The position numbers were made by a program, and so were the translations under genes. Shown here piece after piece: positions 7,631 through 16,435 of a stretch of DNA of 64,000 nt (positions within the stretch are counted from its first letter, which is position 1; every line of letters starts with the position of its first letter). The notes beneath the pieces were generated by a model, which was given only the letters and a program-made list of their open reading frames with translations, was not told where the DNA came from and made no database searches. This stretch comes from G964020055 sp964020055 (lineage in GTDB: Bacteria; Pseudomonadota; Alphaproteobacteria; WRAU01; Hepatincolaceae), in NCBI GenBank assembly GCA_964020055.1, contig OZ026533.1:124001-188000 (forward strand), in the 5' to 3' direction.

Positions 7631-9040
7631 TTAATTAGTTATTATATTTATATTACTACAATGTTTTGTAGAAACAAAATTGATAGGTTGGATTAATTTG
7701 GTGTTTATAATATCAAAGTCATTTATTTGCAGATCTTTCAAATAAAAAAACAGATTTTCAGGTACTTCCACGGTAATTCTAGATAATGGATTTTTATTAA
7801 TTATATTTGTTATATCTAAAAAAAGTTTAAATATTTGAAATAAATTACTTTTTATTACAGAAACTATAGATTCTTTAGTTTTTTGTCTAGCTATTTCAAG
7901 TATACCAAGATTAGAAAAACCTAATACGGAAGATTTATTAAGATCTTTATTAAAAATATCTTGAGTTTTCTTTATAATATTATTTTTATATAGTTTTTTA
8001 TTTATTTTCAATAAATCTATCAATATTTGTCCACTTAAATTTCTTAAAATTATTTGATTTATAATATAAGGTATTATTTCTAAATTAGTTTGATAAAAAG
8101 AATTTTCTTTAGTAGATGTAAGATCGGAAGTTCCTTTAAAATCTACATCGATATAATTGAAAGCTTCAGTATGATAAAAAATTAAACTTATATTTGGGTT
8201 TAGTTGTAAAACTGAAGATGATATTTCATCTAGATACGATTGTAATTCTAATTTTTGATAAAGATTTTCTTTTTCTGTATTGATATGTAATTTTATATCT
8301 AAGAAATTATATTTTTTAAGTAATTCTTTTGTATTATTTAAGTCCAAAATATTATCGATAATTATTTCATTAGGTACTAATTTATGGTTGTTTATTAATA
8401 ATTTTTCTAAAGTTGGTCGAGTATGGAGAAGACCTATTTTATTTATTTGAGATATATCTTTATATAAGTTTCGGAATACATTTAGTTCTTCTTGCAGTTT
8501 AATAAAATAGTTATGTTTATATAAACTTCTTATAACTATACCTTCATCAGAAAGTTTATTTTCATTATTTACAAATTCAAGTGTTAGTTTTTCTTTATCA
8601 TCATCAGATAATTTTTTAGAAAATATAATTTGTTTACCAAAAGGTTTGTATCTAACTAATGCTCCTTCAAACACAATATCATCTGTTACAACAGCAGATT
8701 TATTTGGAATGATTTCTTCTTTTATGATTTGAACAATGATCTTTTGTCCAATGAAAAAATTAGAATTTTTTTGATTAATTTTTAAAAGCGCTTTTTTATC
8801 CATACCAATATCAACAAAATATACTCCTAAAGAAGGATTTTTTTCAATTATCTTAGACAGAAAAATATTACCAATTTTTATATTAGACAATTCATTTTCT
8901 GAATTTATATTTACTAAAATATTATTTTTAAATATAAATGATAGGCTAAAAAAGGAAGTACTTATATGATATAAACTTACATGATTTTTTTGTTCTGATG
9001 AATTATCTTTTTTTTCTAGAGTGTTATAAGCATTTGACAT
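7631..9040 (-). CDS. Short RNase E/G family protein
   Basis: A 469-residue member of the RNase E/G family, in the position between maf and yacG where alphaproteobacteria carry a short paralogue. Endoribonucleases of this family cut single-stranded AU-rich RNA. An S1-like region (VYFVDIGMDKKALLKI, around residue 75) is followed by conserved catalytic-domain stretches: YIDVDFKG near 300, NLSGQILIDLLKI near 335 and GFSNLGILEIARQKT near 375. No CPxC zinc-link motif follows the last stretch, so the zinc-bridged dimer of RNase E is unlikely. The C terminus is short, with no degradosome scaffold. The sequence is divergent; activity is probable but not certain. Confidence 0.85.
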   Translation of the reverse strand: MSNAYNTLEKKDNSSEQKNHVSLYHISTSFFSLSFIFKNNILVNINSENELSNIKIGNIFLSKIIEKNPSLGVYFVDIGMDKKALLKINQKNSNFFIGQKIIVQIIKEEIIPNKSAVVTDDIVFEGALVRYKPFGKQIIFSKKLSDDDKEKLTLEFVNNENKLSDEGIVIRSLYKHNYFIKLQEELNVFRNLYKDISQINKIGLLHTRPTLEKLLINNHKLVPNEIIIDNILDLNNTKELLKKYNFLDIKLHINTEKENLYQKLELQSYLDEISSSVLQLNPNISLIFYHTEAFNYIDVDFKGTSDLTSTKENSFYQTNLEIIPYIINQIILRNLSGQILIDLLKINKKLYKNNIIKKTQDIFNKDLNKSSVLGFSNLGILEIARQKTKESIVSVIKSNLFQIFKLFLDITNIINKNPLSRITVEVPENLFFYLKDLQINDFDIINTKLIQPINFVSTKHCSNINIITN

Positions 9041-9046
9041 AATAAT

Positions 9047-9655
9047 TTATTCTTTTTCTTTAGAAGTACCATAGTTAAAGTTATAACCTAAGCCTATAAG
9101 TACATTGTAAACTTGTAATAAAGGCAAGCCAACTACACTAGAAATAGAACCATTTATTTGTTTTATAAATAATTCAAAAATTCCTTGTATAGCATAAGAG
9201 CCAGATTTTCCTTCCCATTCTTTAGACGCTAAAAACCATAGTTTCTCTTTTTCTGATAAGTTTTTTAGCAATACAGAAGTTTTAGTGATTTTTACTATAG
9301 GTTTGCTTAAAGTAGGTGAGCAAACACAAAAAGCAGTCAAAACTTTATGTCTACTTCCTGACAAAAGAGATATCATATCATAAGCCTCCTTTTCATTTTT
9401 AGCTTTACCTAAAATTCGTCTACCTTTTAAAACAATTGTATCAGCAGATAAAACTAAGCTATCTGTATGTTCTTTAAAAATACTAATAGCTTTTTCTAAA
9501 GCTATTCTTTTTACATAAGCTGTTGGATCTTCAAATTTTTTAGGTGTTTCATCTAAATTTGGAGATATAATAAAATCTGGAGTTACACCAATTTTTTGTA
9601 ATAATTCTATACGTCTAGGAGAACTAGAAGCTAATATAAATTTTAAATTTGACAT
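9047..9655 (-). CDS. maf: Maf-family nucleoside triphosphate pyrophosphatase
   Basis: Maf proteins hydrolyse non-canonical or pyrimidine nucleoside triphosphates to the monophosphate and have been linked to division arrest. The 202 residues are full length. Diagnostic motifs: LASSSPRRIELL at residues 8-19, SADTIV near 70, LSGSRHKVLTAF near 98 and GSYAIQGIFELFIKQINGS near 150. It lies 18 bases after infA and 6 bases before the RNase E/G gene. Which nucleotide is preferred (dTTP/UTP or m7GTP) cannot be settled by eye. Confidence 0.93.
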   Translation of the reverse strand: MSNLKFILASSSPRRIELLQKIGVTPDFIISPNLDETPKKFEDPTAYVKRIALEKAISIFKEHTDSLVLSADTIVLKGRRILGKAKNEKEAYDMISLLSGSRHKVLTAFCVCSPTLSKPIVKITKTSVLLKNLSEKEKLWFLASKEWEGKSGSYAIQGIFELFIKQINGSISSVVGLPLLQVYNVLIGLGYNFNYGTSKEKE

Positions 9656-9673
9656 GTTTATAAATATTAAAAA

Positions 9674-9982
9674 TTAAGCTTTGTATCTGAAAGCTATCCT
9701 ACCATTTACAATGATATCTTTTCTTTTTAAATTTTCAGCATCTGAAATACTAATTTCTACACTTACAATATCGTATAATAAAACACGTATTCTGTGTTTT
9801 CTCATTTTACCTGAAGTATGAGCTAAAACAATAGCGTCATTTATTAATTTTACTTTGAATAAAGTTCCTGGTAAGACTTCTATAACTTCACCTTTAATAC
9901 GTAAAGTTGTACCGTCTTCACTTAATTCTATTTCATCTGAAGGTTGATTATTATTGTTATTGTTATTTGGGACTTGTTGCAA
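9674..9982 (-). CDS. infA: Translation initiation factor IF-1, extended form
   Basis: IF-1 occupies the ribosomal A site during initiation. The OB-fold core is clear: IKGEVIEVLPGTLFKVKL, AHTSGKMRKHRIRVL (the SGKMR box) and VNGRIAFRYKA at the end. The protein is 102 residues, against about 72 normally. About 28 extra residues at the N terminus include seven Asn in a row, and about ten are inserted before the last strand. The start is TTG (9980-9982), directly after the murA stop codon and nine bases after AGGAG inside murA, so the extension is most likely real. Translational coupling with murA is expected. Confidence 0.92.
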   Translation of the reverse strand: MQQVPNNNNNNNQPSDEIELSEDGTTLRIKGEVIEVLPGTLFKVKLINDAIVLAHTSGKMRKHRIRVLLYDIVSVEISISDAENLKRKDIIVNGRIAFRYKA

Positions 9983-11254
9983 TTATTTGATCTCCTGTTT
10001 AGTTATTTCTACGCCTAATTTATTTAATTTTCCAATAACATCTACATATCCTCTATATATGTGATGAGGATGTGTGATTTCTGTTACTCCATCTGATGAT
10101 AAAGCAGCAATTATCAATGCAAAACCAGCTCTTAAGTCAGTTGCTTTAACCTTTGCTGATGTAAAACTTGTTATACCATGAATTACAGCTTCATGATTAC
10201 TTAATATTCTTATATTAGCACCCATTTTTATTAATTCGGGTATATGAGTAAACCTATTTTCAAAAATAGTTTCTTCAACAATCGATTTTCCATTAGCTAA
10301 ACACATAAGTACCATCCAAGGAGCCTGAATGTCTGTAGGGAAATATGGATAAGGTGCTGTTTTTATATCTATTGGATTTATAGTTTTAGATGATTTTATT
10401 TGTATAGAATTTTCAGATGGATAAGAAATTATTGCTCCTGCTTTTTCTAAGTATTCTATAAAATTACCAAATATATTTCGTTGAATGTTTGTTAAGGTAA
10501 TCTGCCCTTTTGTAGTTAAAGTTGCAATAGCATAGCTTGCAGCTTCAATTCTATCTGGCATAATTGAATATTCAGCAGAGTGTAGCTCTTTAACACCTTC
10601 AATTTCAATTATTGAAGTACCATCACCTTTTATAGATGCTCCCATTTTACGTAAACAATTAGCTAAATCAACAATTTCAGGTTCTTTTGCTGCATTGATT
10701 ATTTTTGTTTTTCCTTCTGCCAATGTAGCTGCCATTAAAGTTGTTTGTGTAGCTCCTACAGATACTAATTCAAAAGTTATATCTGTACCTTTTAACCTTT
10801 TAGAAGGTACATTTCCTATTATATACCCATGTTCCATATGAATATTAGCACCCATTTGAGATAAAGCTTTTATGTGTAGATTTACAGGGCGCATGCCCAA
10901 TGAACATCCACCTGGAAGAGGAACTTTAGCCTCAGAAAAACGAGCTAATAATGGTCCTAAAATTAATACTGAAGCACGTAATTTACTTGCAAGTTCATAA
11001 CTTGATGTAAAAGTATTCACATTTGTAGCGTCAAGTGTTGAATGATCTTTTTGCTGCTTTATTACTATGTTTAGTTCACTTAAAATATTTAAAATATTAT
11101 GTATATCAATCAAATTAGGAATATTATCTAATTTTAGCGTACCATTACAAAGGATAGTAGAAACTAGAATTGGTAATGAAGCATTTTTTGAGCCATCAAT
11201 CCTGATTGTTCCATACAAACCATCAGATTTTTTTACCATTAATTTTTCTACCAC
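9983..11254 (-). CDS. murA: UDP-N-acetylglucosamine 1-carboxyvinyltransferase
   Basis: MurA transfers enolpyruvate from PEP to UDP-GlcNAc, the first committed step of peptidoglycan synthesis in the cytosol. The 423 residues contain DGSKNASLPIL near residue 20 (the Lys-Asn substrate site) and LPGGCSLGMRPV near 115, whose Cys is the residue attacked by fosfomycin in sensitive enzymes. The start is GTG at 11252-11254 with AGGGG five bases upstream, which gives the usual N terminus. It heads the murA-infA-maf-RNase E/G-yacG row. It supplies the precursor used by the MurB-F enzymes of the dcw cluster. Confidence 0.97.
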   Translation of the reverse strand: MVEKLMVKKSDGLYGTIRIDGSKNASLPILVSTILCNGTLKLDNIPNLIDIHNILNILSELNIVIKQQKDHSTLDATNVNTFTSSYELASKLRASVLILGPLLARFSEAKVPLPGGCSLGMRPVNLHIKALSQMGANIHMEHGYIIGNVPSKRLKGTDITFELVSVGATQTTLMAATLAEGKTKIINAAKEPEIVDLANCLRKMGASIKGDGTSIIEIEGVKELHSAEYSIMPDRIEAASYAIATLTTKGQITLTNIQRNIFGNFIEYLEKAGAIISYPSENSIQIKSSKTINPIDIKTAPYPYFPTDIQAPWMVLMCLANGKSIVEETIFENRFTHIPELIKMGANIRILSNHEAVIHGITSFTSAKVKATDLRAGFALIIAALSSDGVTEITHPHHIYRGYVDVIGKLNKLGVEITKQEIK

Positions 11255-11353
11255 AAATACCCCTAGATTTTGTTATTGATCATTTTAAATGATTTATACT
11301 GATAAATATAATAGTTAATATTTTACTATAATAATATTAATAAACGGCTTTAT

Positions 11354-11503
11354 TTATGAGTTTTTTCTTGCATTAGCCTGTGCTTTTCTTTTTTTTAAAT
11401 TTTCACGTAATGCTTTTGCTATCTTATCCTTTTTTAAAAGATCTCTTTGTTGAAGAGCTTTTTCATTTTGGATATTATCTTTTTTTTGTTTATCAAAAGT
11501 CAT
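11354..11503 (-). CDS. Conserved small basic protein upstream of murA
   Basis: A 49-codon reading frame (ATG 11501-11503, stop 11354-11356). The product is highly charged and ends in IAKALRENLKKRKAQANARK, close to a C-terminal ALRxNLxxRKxQxRAR motif of small alphaproteobacterial proteins that I recall as commonly lying beside murA. The rest is Lys/Gln-rich with no membrane segment or cysteine. The function is unknown. It is 99 bases upstream of murA on the same strand and may be co-transcribed. No strong ribosome-binding site is visible, which lowers confidence slightly. Confidence 0.7.
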   Translation of the reverse strand: MTFDKQKKDNIQNEKALQQRDLLKKDKIAKALRENLKKRKAQANARKNS

Positions 11504-11647
11504 AAGTACATTTCAACTATATATTAAAATAAGCCATCCATCAATTATATTAATAAAATATAAGAGATGTAAAGCAACAAATTTTTTCAATTAAAAAAAA
11601 GTTCGATCAATAATAAATAAATTATTGTATAGTTAGATAAATAATCT

Positions 11648-11676
11648 TTGCAATATAGATAAAGATTAAATATGAT
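11648..11676 (+). promoter_or_regulatory. Promoter of tRNA-Thr
   Basis: TTGCAA (11648-11653), a 17-base spacer and TATGAT (11671-11676), 11 bases before the mature tRNA 5' end. Spacing and position fit a sigma-70 promoter. Confidence 0.6.
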
Positions 11677-11687
11677 TAACTTTGTAT

Positions 11688-11762
11688 GCCATCGTAGCTC
11701 AGTGGCAGAGCGCACCCTTGGTAAGGGTGAGGTCGTATGTTCAATCCATATCGATGGCACCA
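11688..11762 (+). tRNA. tRNA-Thr (anticodon GGT)
   Basis: A 75-base cloverleaf with acceptor GCCATCG pairing with CGATGGC, D arm GCTC/GAGC, anticodon stem CACCC/GGGTG around loop TTGGTAA (anticodon GGT), T arm GTATG-TTCAATC-CATAT, discriminator A and encoded CCA. It stands alone and converges on the AbrB-like gene. Confidence 0.96.
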
Positions 11763-11785
11763 TACAACTAATGTTTTACTAAAAG

Positions 11786-11803
11786 TTAAGTTCCCAAACT
11801 TAA
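11786..11803. terminator. Weak hairpin between tRNA-Thr and abrB-like gene
   Basis: A 7-bp stem TTAAGTT/AACTTAA with a CCCA loop, overlapping the stop codon of the minus-strand gene. On the minus strand it is followed by CTTTT and on the plus strand by AAAAAG. It is a plausible but weak terminator for the converging units. Confidence 0.35.
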
Positions 11804-12906
11804 AAAGAAATATTTTTTGATTTTGTTTTCTTTTGTTTTTTATTGCTTATTGTTGTAAATAACATAACAATCATATCTAATGATACTATCCTTATAAGTT
11901 GGTTAAAACTAACAAATAAAATATCTAAATTTAAATTTAAAGATAAAAAAGTCATAGAATCAGCACCTCCTGGTGCTAAAGCTAAAAGTAATGATTTTAA
12001 ATTTAAATTAAAAAATTTATAACCAATAAAACTCAATATTATACTTATAATCGAAGCTATGATCGATGATTTCAATGCTAAAATTATTAGATGTTTGGTT
12101 TTTTTTCTATCTAATAAATTAAGCTGACATCCTGCAAGCCAGCCAAGTAATACCTGAGCAAGAATTCTAATAAATGAGTCCAAGTTAATATTTACTATAT
12201 TCATTTGATATAAAAATACTCCTACAACTAATGCAAAAATCAATGGAGTTATATTAAAAAACCTTCTAATGAAAATTATTGTAAAAAACATTATTAAAAT
12301 AAAACTTACTTGAGGAAATAGTGGGTGAAATACAAGATCAGCATTATTGTTATTATGATGTTCTATAGATTCAAAAACAAAAAACAATGAAAATAAGAAA
12401 ATAGTAAATATATATCTAACAACTTGTGTTATTGTTATTACATGTTTATCACTTGGAAAAGAGTCTGCTAAAAGTAATGTAGATGATAAACCTCCAGGTA
12501 AAACAGATAATATAGATGTATTAGCGTCATATCCATTTTTACGGTATGTTCTGTAATTTAAAATCAAAACTATAACAACCATAATAAACATTAAACTTAA
12601 CCCTGATATCCATTTTTCAGAAAAAAAATTCAAACCGGTTGTATCTTTTAATTGAGTATGAATACCATTTGCCAAAGATAATCCTATAATTGTAGAGGCA
12701 AAAGCTCTTAGATATTTATTAGGGCTAACATTAACTTTTTTGATAGAAAGAAACAAACTAACAATGGTTGCACCTAAAACCCAAGATGCAGGTAAGTGAA
12801 AATAATTTAAAATAGCTCCAAATAATGCGCACAGAAATAAGATAATAAATATATGTACAAATATATATAGATATGATTTATAGTTGATTTGAGAAAATTT
12901 AATCAT
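11800..12906 (-). CDS. AbrB-family membrane protein (putative ammonia monooxygenase-type)
   Basis: A 368-residue integral membrane protein with about ten hydrophobic segments in two homologous halves, matching the AbrB family (Pfam AbrB, once called putative ammonia monooxygenase). Both halves carry the family's glycine-rich turn: LSVLPGGLSSTLLLADS near residue 137 and LALAPGGADSMTFLSLNL near residue 309. The N-terminal half also has PASWVLGATIVSLF. It is not the Bacillus AbrB transcription factor. Members are thought to be transporters, but no substrate is established. It converges on tRNA-Thr and is divergent from rnpB. Confidence 0.82.
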   Translation of the reverse strand: MIKFSQINYKSYLYIFVHIFIILFLCALFGAILNYFHLPASWVLGATIVSLFLSIKKVNVSPNKYLRAFASTIIGLSLANGIHTQLKDTTGLNFFSEKWISGLSLMFIMVVIVLILNYRTYRKNGYDANTSILSVLPGGLSSTLLLADSFPSDKHVITITQVVRYIFTIFLFSLFFVFESIEHHNNNNADLVFHPLFPQVSFILIMFFTIIFIRRFFNITPLIFALVVGVFLYQMNIVNINLDSFIRILAQVLLGWLAGCQLNLLDRKKTKHLIILALKSSIIASIISIILSFIGYKFFNLNLKSLLLALAPGGADSMTFLSLNLNLDILFVSFNQLIRIVSLDMIVMLFTTISNKKQKKTKSKNISF

Positions 12907-12998
12907 AATTTCACTCCATATTTCTAAGGAACTTTATTCAAACATTATTTTATACTATATTTGCGAGTTTTTTATTAAAAAAGCGTATTTAAATTAGA

Positions 12999-13027
12999 TT
13001 GACGCTTTGATCCTTATAATATAAACT
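12999..13027 (+). promoter_or_regulatory. Promoter of rnpB
   Basis: TTGACG (12999-13004), a 17-base spacer and TAAACT (13022-13027), seven bases before the 5' end of the RNase P RNA. A TATAAT also occurs at 13015-13020 but has no -35 box at the right spacing. Confidence 0.5.
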
Positions 13028-13033
13028 GAAACT

Positions 13034-13399
13034 AGCAATTAGATAGTTGGATAGTTGCTGATTACAAATTTTATGTAATTGGAGGAAAGTCCGAGCTCTA
13101 TAGAAACAGGGGACTGGGTAATTACCAGCTAGGGTAACCTAAGAGAAAGTGCAGCAGAAAATATACCGCCATTTATGGTAAGGGTGAAAAGGTGAGGTAA
13201 GAGCTTACCGCTTTTCTAGTAATAGAAAAGGCATTGTAAACCTTCCCCAGAGCAAAACCAAGTAGAATCTTATATCTTGTTTCTAAGGTGATTCAGGTAG
13301 GTTGCATGAGGATATTAGAGATAATATTCCCAGATGAATGACTATCGTTTAAAAATTTTTTTTAACTACAAAACTCGGCTTATAGATTATCTAATTGCT
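13034..13399 (+). ncRNA. rnpB: RNase P RNA, bacterial type A
   Basis: The catalytic RNA of RNase P, which matures tRNA 5' ends. The ends pair perfectly over 12 bases (AGCAATTAGATA at 13034 with TATCTAATTGCT ending at 13399), forming P1. Conserved core elements appear in order: GGAGGAAAGTCCGAGCTC at 13081-13098, a GCAGCAGAAAATATACCGCC block near 13152, GGTAAGGGTGAAAAGGTG near 13178 followed by GGTAAGAGCTTACCG, and the 3' core ACAAAACTCGGCTTATAG near 13368. The canonical 3' core reads ACAGAA, so the A-A change there is a small oddity. The place directly upstream of rsmH is the usual alphaproteobacterial one. Confidence 0.95.
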
Positions 13400-13433
13400 A
13401 TTTATATATAATGCTTAGTTACCATTTCTTATT

Positions 13434-14423
13434 ATGTTATTTACTATAAACTTAAAAGAGTTAAAAATAACTCGTCCCCATTTTCCTGTTATGCTTAATG
13501 AGGTATTGCATTATGTTTTACACAATTTAGATTGTGACAATCCTAATTTAATATTTTTAGACTGTACTTTTGGTGCAGGTGGTTATACAGAAGCAATATT
13601 GAAACATACTAAAGCAAAAGTAATATCGTTTGATCGAGATGAAAATACAGTTATTCAGTATGTAGAAAAAATAAAAAAAGTATATAAAGATAGATTTATA
13701 TTTATTCCTGATAAATTTTCTACTTACAAAAGTTATTTAGAAAAACTTAATATATTCCAAGTTGATGGAATTATTATGGATTTAGGTTTTTCGAATATGC
13801 AAATTAGCTCTAGAGATAGAGGATTTTCTTTTAAAGATACATCAAGTCTATCTATGACAATGGGAAAAAATGAGACAACAGGTTTTGATATTGTAAATTC
13901 TGCTTCTTCTGAATTACTAGCAGATATAATATATCATTATGGAGATGAAAAAAAAGCAAGGCAAATTACAAATAAAATATTAAAAATCAGAGAAACAAAA
14001 AAAATTGAAACAGCTTCTGAGTTAGCAAATATAGTTAGAGGTGTTGTTGGTTATAAAAGAAATAAAAAGTCAAAGTCCAATATAGATCCTTCAACTAAAA
14101 CATTTCAAGCTTTACGAATTTATGTGAATGATGAATTAAACGAACTACAAACAGCACTTAATAATTCTAAAGAATGCTTAAAAAAAAATGGTAACATTGT
14201 TGTAGTTAGCTTTCATTCTTTAGAAGATAGAATAGTTAAACAGTTTTTCTCACAGCATGGTTTAGTTATAAAAGAAAAATTTACTAAAAATAAAGAAAAT
14301 CCTACTAATATAGATACTATGTTCAATATTCTTTCTAAAAAGCCTATATTACCTAGTCAAGAAGAAATTGATATAAATCCAGAGTCTAGATCTGCCAAAT
14401 TAAGAGTAGCAAGTAGGTTATAA
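13434..14423 (+). CDS. rsmH: 16S rRNA (cytosine(1402)-N4)-methyltransferase
   Basis: RsmH (formerly MraW) methylates C1402 of 16S rRNA using S-adenosylmethionine. The 329 residues show HFPVMLNEVLHYV at residue 16, the SAM-binding FLDCTFGAGGYTEAIL near 42, GIIMDLGFSNMQISSRDRGFSF near 115 and the C-terminal VVVSFHSLEDRIVKQFF near 258. It opens the dcw cluster 34 bases after rnpB. The transcription regulator mraZ, which often precedes it, is absent. ftsL begins 4 bases after its stop codon. Confidence 0.96.
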   Translation: MLFTINLKELKITRPHFPVMLNEVLHYVLHNLDCDNPNLIFLDCTFGAGGYTEAILKHTKAKVISFDRDENTVIQYVEKIKKVYKDRFIFIPDKFSTYKSYLEKLNIFQVDGIIMDLGFSNMQISSRDRGFSFKDTSSLSMTMGKNETTGFDIVNSASSELLADIIYHYGDEKKARQITNKILKIRETKKIETASELANIVRGVVGYKRNKKSKSNIDPSTKTFQALRIYVNDELNELQTALNNSKECLKKNGNIVVVSFHSLEDRIVKQFFSQHGLVIKEKFTKNKENPTNIDTMFNILSKKPILPSQEEIDINPESRSAKLRVASRL

Positions 14424-14427
14424 TTTT

Positions 14428-14736
14428 ATGAAAAAATTTCTTATAGTTTCTTTTATATTTATGATGTTATCTATATTATCTGCAAGTGTTTTATCATTAT
14501 GGGATAAGATTTTGCAAATAGAAATATCAAAAATTGATAGAGCTATGCGTATTCAAAGAGAAGATTTACAAAACTTAAAGGCTCAATGGAATTATTTAAG
14601 TAGTAAAACAAGTATCAACTTTTTAGTGAAAAAACATTTACCTCAAATGAGAAATTTAGACTTACAACTTGATACTAAATTAGATAGGTTATCTGCCTTA
14701 CCTAATAAGCCAAGCGATGATAAAAATCAAAATTAG
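14428..14736 (+). CDS. ftsL: Cell division protein FtsL
   Basis: A small bitopic membrane protein of 102 residues in the FtsL position between rsmH and ftsI. One N-terminal membrane segment (about residues 4-23) is followed by a periplasmic coiled coil rich in Leu/Arg/Gln (about residues 33-75) and a polar tail. FtsL joins FtsQ and FtsB to activate FtsWI in the divisome. Sequence conservation in this family is low, so position, size and topology carry the call. It is packed tightly between its neighbours (4 and 5 bases). Confidence 0.85.
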   Translation: MKKFLIVSFIFMMLSILSASVLSLWDKILQIEISKIDRAMRIQREDLQNLKAQWNYLSSKTSINFLVKKHLPQMRNLDLQLDTKLDRLSALPNKPSDDKNQN

Positions 14737-14741
14737 ACTAG

Positions 14742-16403
14742 ATGAATAAAGATACAGACATAAATTATATAAAAAGAATTATTAAATATTATAAAATAAT
14801 ATTTATATCATTATTTTTTTTGTGTTCATTTCGTTTGTTATATATTGCTTATTTAGGATATCAAGAAACAGATCAGTCTACTTCTAAAAAATCATCGTCT
14901 AGTTTTAGATATGATATTTTAGATAGACATGGTAATACGTTAGCTTTGAATATTCCTGCAACATCTGTTTATATAAAACCTAACAAGATTTCAGATAGAA
15001 AAACAGTTTTCAAGATTTTAACCTCAGTATTAAAATTATCTCCAGAATATGTAAATAAACTTTTAGATTCAGAAGTCAATTTTGCTTGGGTTAAAAGAGA
15101 TATCACAGATAAGGAAGAACTAGAGTTAAGGTATTGTGGATCTTTGGATATATACTTTCAAAAAATTGAAAAAAGATTTTATCCTTATGGTAATTTGTTT
15201 GCTCATATAGTGGGTATGACAGATGTTGATAATAATGGTATAAGTGCTATAGAAAAAAATTATAATAAAGAATTACAAAAACAAAATATATATCTTTCTG
15301 TAGATTTAAGATTGCAAACTATACTACATGAAGCACTTACAAAAGCAAAAATAAATAATCAAGCAAAAGAAGTTTTTGGAATAATAGTAGATCCTAATAC
15401 ATCTGAGGTTGTAGCTATGGTTTCTTTACCTGATTTTAATCCTAATGATAGATCTACTATAACTAATGAAAAAAAATTCAATTATGTAACTCAAGGAGTA
15501 TATGAATTTGGTTCAATTATGAAACCAATAACCGTAGCTATGGCTTTAGATAATGGTTCTGTAGGATTAGAAGAAGTATTTGATGTTTCTAAACCAATAG
15601 TTAAAAATTCATTTCTAATCACAGATTATAGTTATATCAATAAGCCAATAACCATTCCTGAAATTTTAATGTATTCTTCAAATATAGGAACTTATATGTT
15701 GGCAAGGCAAGTTGGAGCTAATTTACATAAAGAATATTTAAATAAATTAGGAATGTTAAATGAAACAACTTTGGAAATTCCAGAAAAATCAAAACCAATT
15801 GTTCCTAAAGAGTTTAATGATCTGAATTCTATGACAATATCTTATGGTTACGGGATTGCAATGTCTCAAGCAACTTTTATTAATGCTTTTGCAACTATAA
15901 TTAACGGTGGGGTTTATAGACCTTTGACATTCCTAAAATCAGAAAAAAAATCTTCTTTAAAAGGAAAGCAAGTAATAAATCCTACTGTATCTGCACAATT
16001 AAGAGGTATGTTAAGGCTGGTTGTTGCAAATGGATTTGGAAAGAAAGCACAAGTTAAAGGTTATTCTGTTGGCGGTAAAACGGGATCATCAGAAGTTAAT
16101 ATAAATGGTGTATATTATAAAAATTTAAGTATTGCATCTTTTATATCTTTTTTTCCTTCAATAGATCCCAAATATGTTATGGTGATCACTGTAAAAGAAC
16201 CTAAAAGAGTAGCTTATAATAATTTTGTTATTACAGGTGGTTACTTAGCAGCCCCCGTTACTGCGGAAATACTTTATAAAATTAGTGCTACATTAGGTAT
16301 ATCTACAAGTTATGATGATGGCGCAGAAAATATAGATAATTCAAATCAAACAGCAATATTAGATTATGTTAAAAGTATGCCAATTAATTTGCCTAAAAGA
16401 TAA
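14742..16403 (+). CDS. ftsI: Septal peptidoglycan transpeptidase FtsI (PBP3)
   Basis: FtsI cross-links septal peptidoglycan in the periplasm. The 553-residue protein has a cytoplasmic N terminus, one membrane segment (about residues 18-36), a pedestal domain and the penicillin-binding domain. The three active-site motifs are present: S-x-x-K as GSIMK near residue 256, SxN as SSN near 309 and KTGS near 446. The residues around the first motif (YEFGSIMKP) differ from the common EPGSTMKP. Partner genes ftsL and ftsW lie in the same cluster. The start is ATG five bases after the ftsL stop codon. Confidence 0.96.
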   Translation: MNKDTDINYIKRIIKYYKIIFISLFFLCSFRLLYIAYLGYQETDQSTSKKSSSSFRYDILDRHGNTLALNIPATSVYIKPNKISDRKTVFKILTSVLKLSPEYVNKLLDSEVNFAWVKRDITDKEELELRYCGSLDIYFQKIEKRFYPYGNLFAHIVGMTDVDNNGISAIEKNYNKELQKQNIYLSVDLRLQTILHEALTKAKINNQAKEVFGIIVDPNTSEVVAMVSLPDFNPNDRSTITNEKKFNYVTQGVYEFGSIMKPITVAMALDNGSVGLEEVFDVSKPIVKNSFLITDYSYINKPITIPEILMYSSNIGTYMLARQVGANLHKEYLNKLGMLNETTLEIPEKSKPIVPKEFNDLNSMTISYGYGIAMSQATFINAFATIINGGVYRPLTFLKSEKKSSLKGKQVINPTVSAQLRGMLRLVVANGFGKKAQVKGYSVGGKTGSSEVNINGVYYKNLSIASFISFFPSIDPKYVMVITVKEPKRVAYNNFVITGGYLAAPVTAEILYKISATLGISTSYDDGAENIDNSNQTAILDYVKSMPINLPKR

Positions 16404-16435
16404 TTTATTATAAATATTACGTAGGTTAGTAATAA

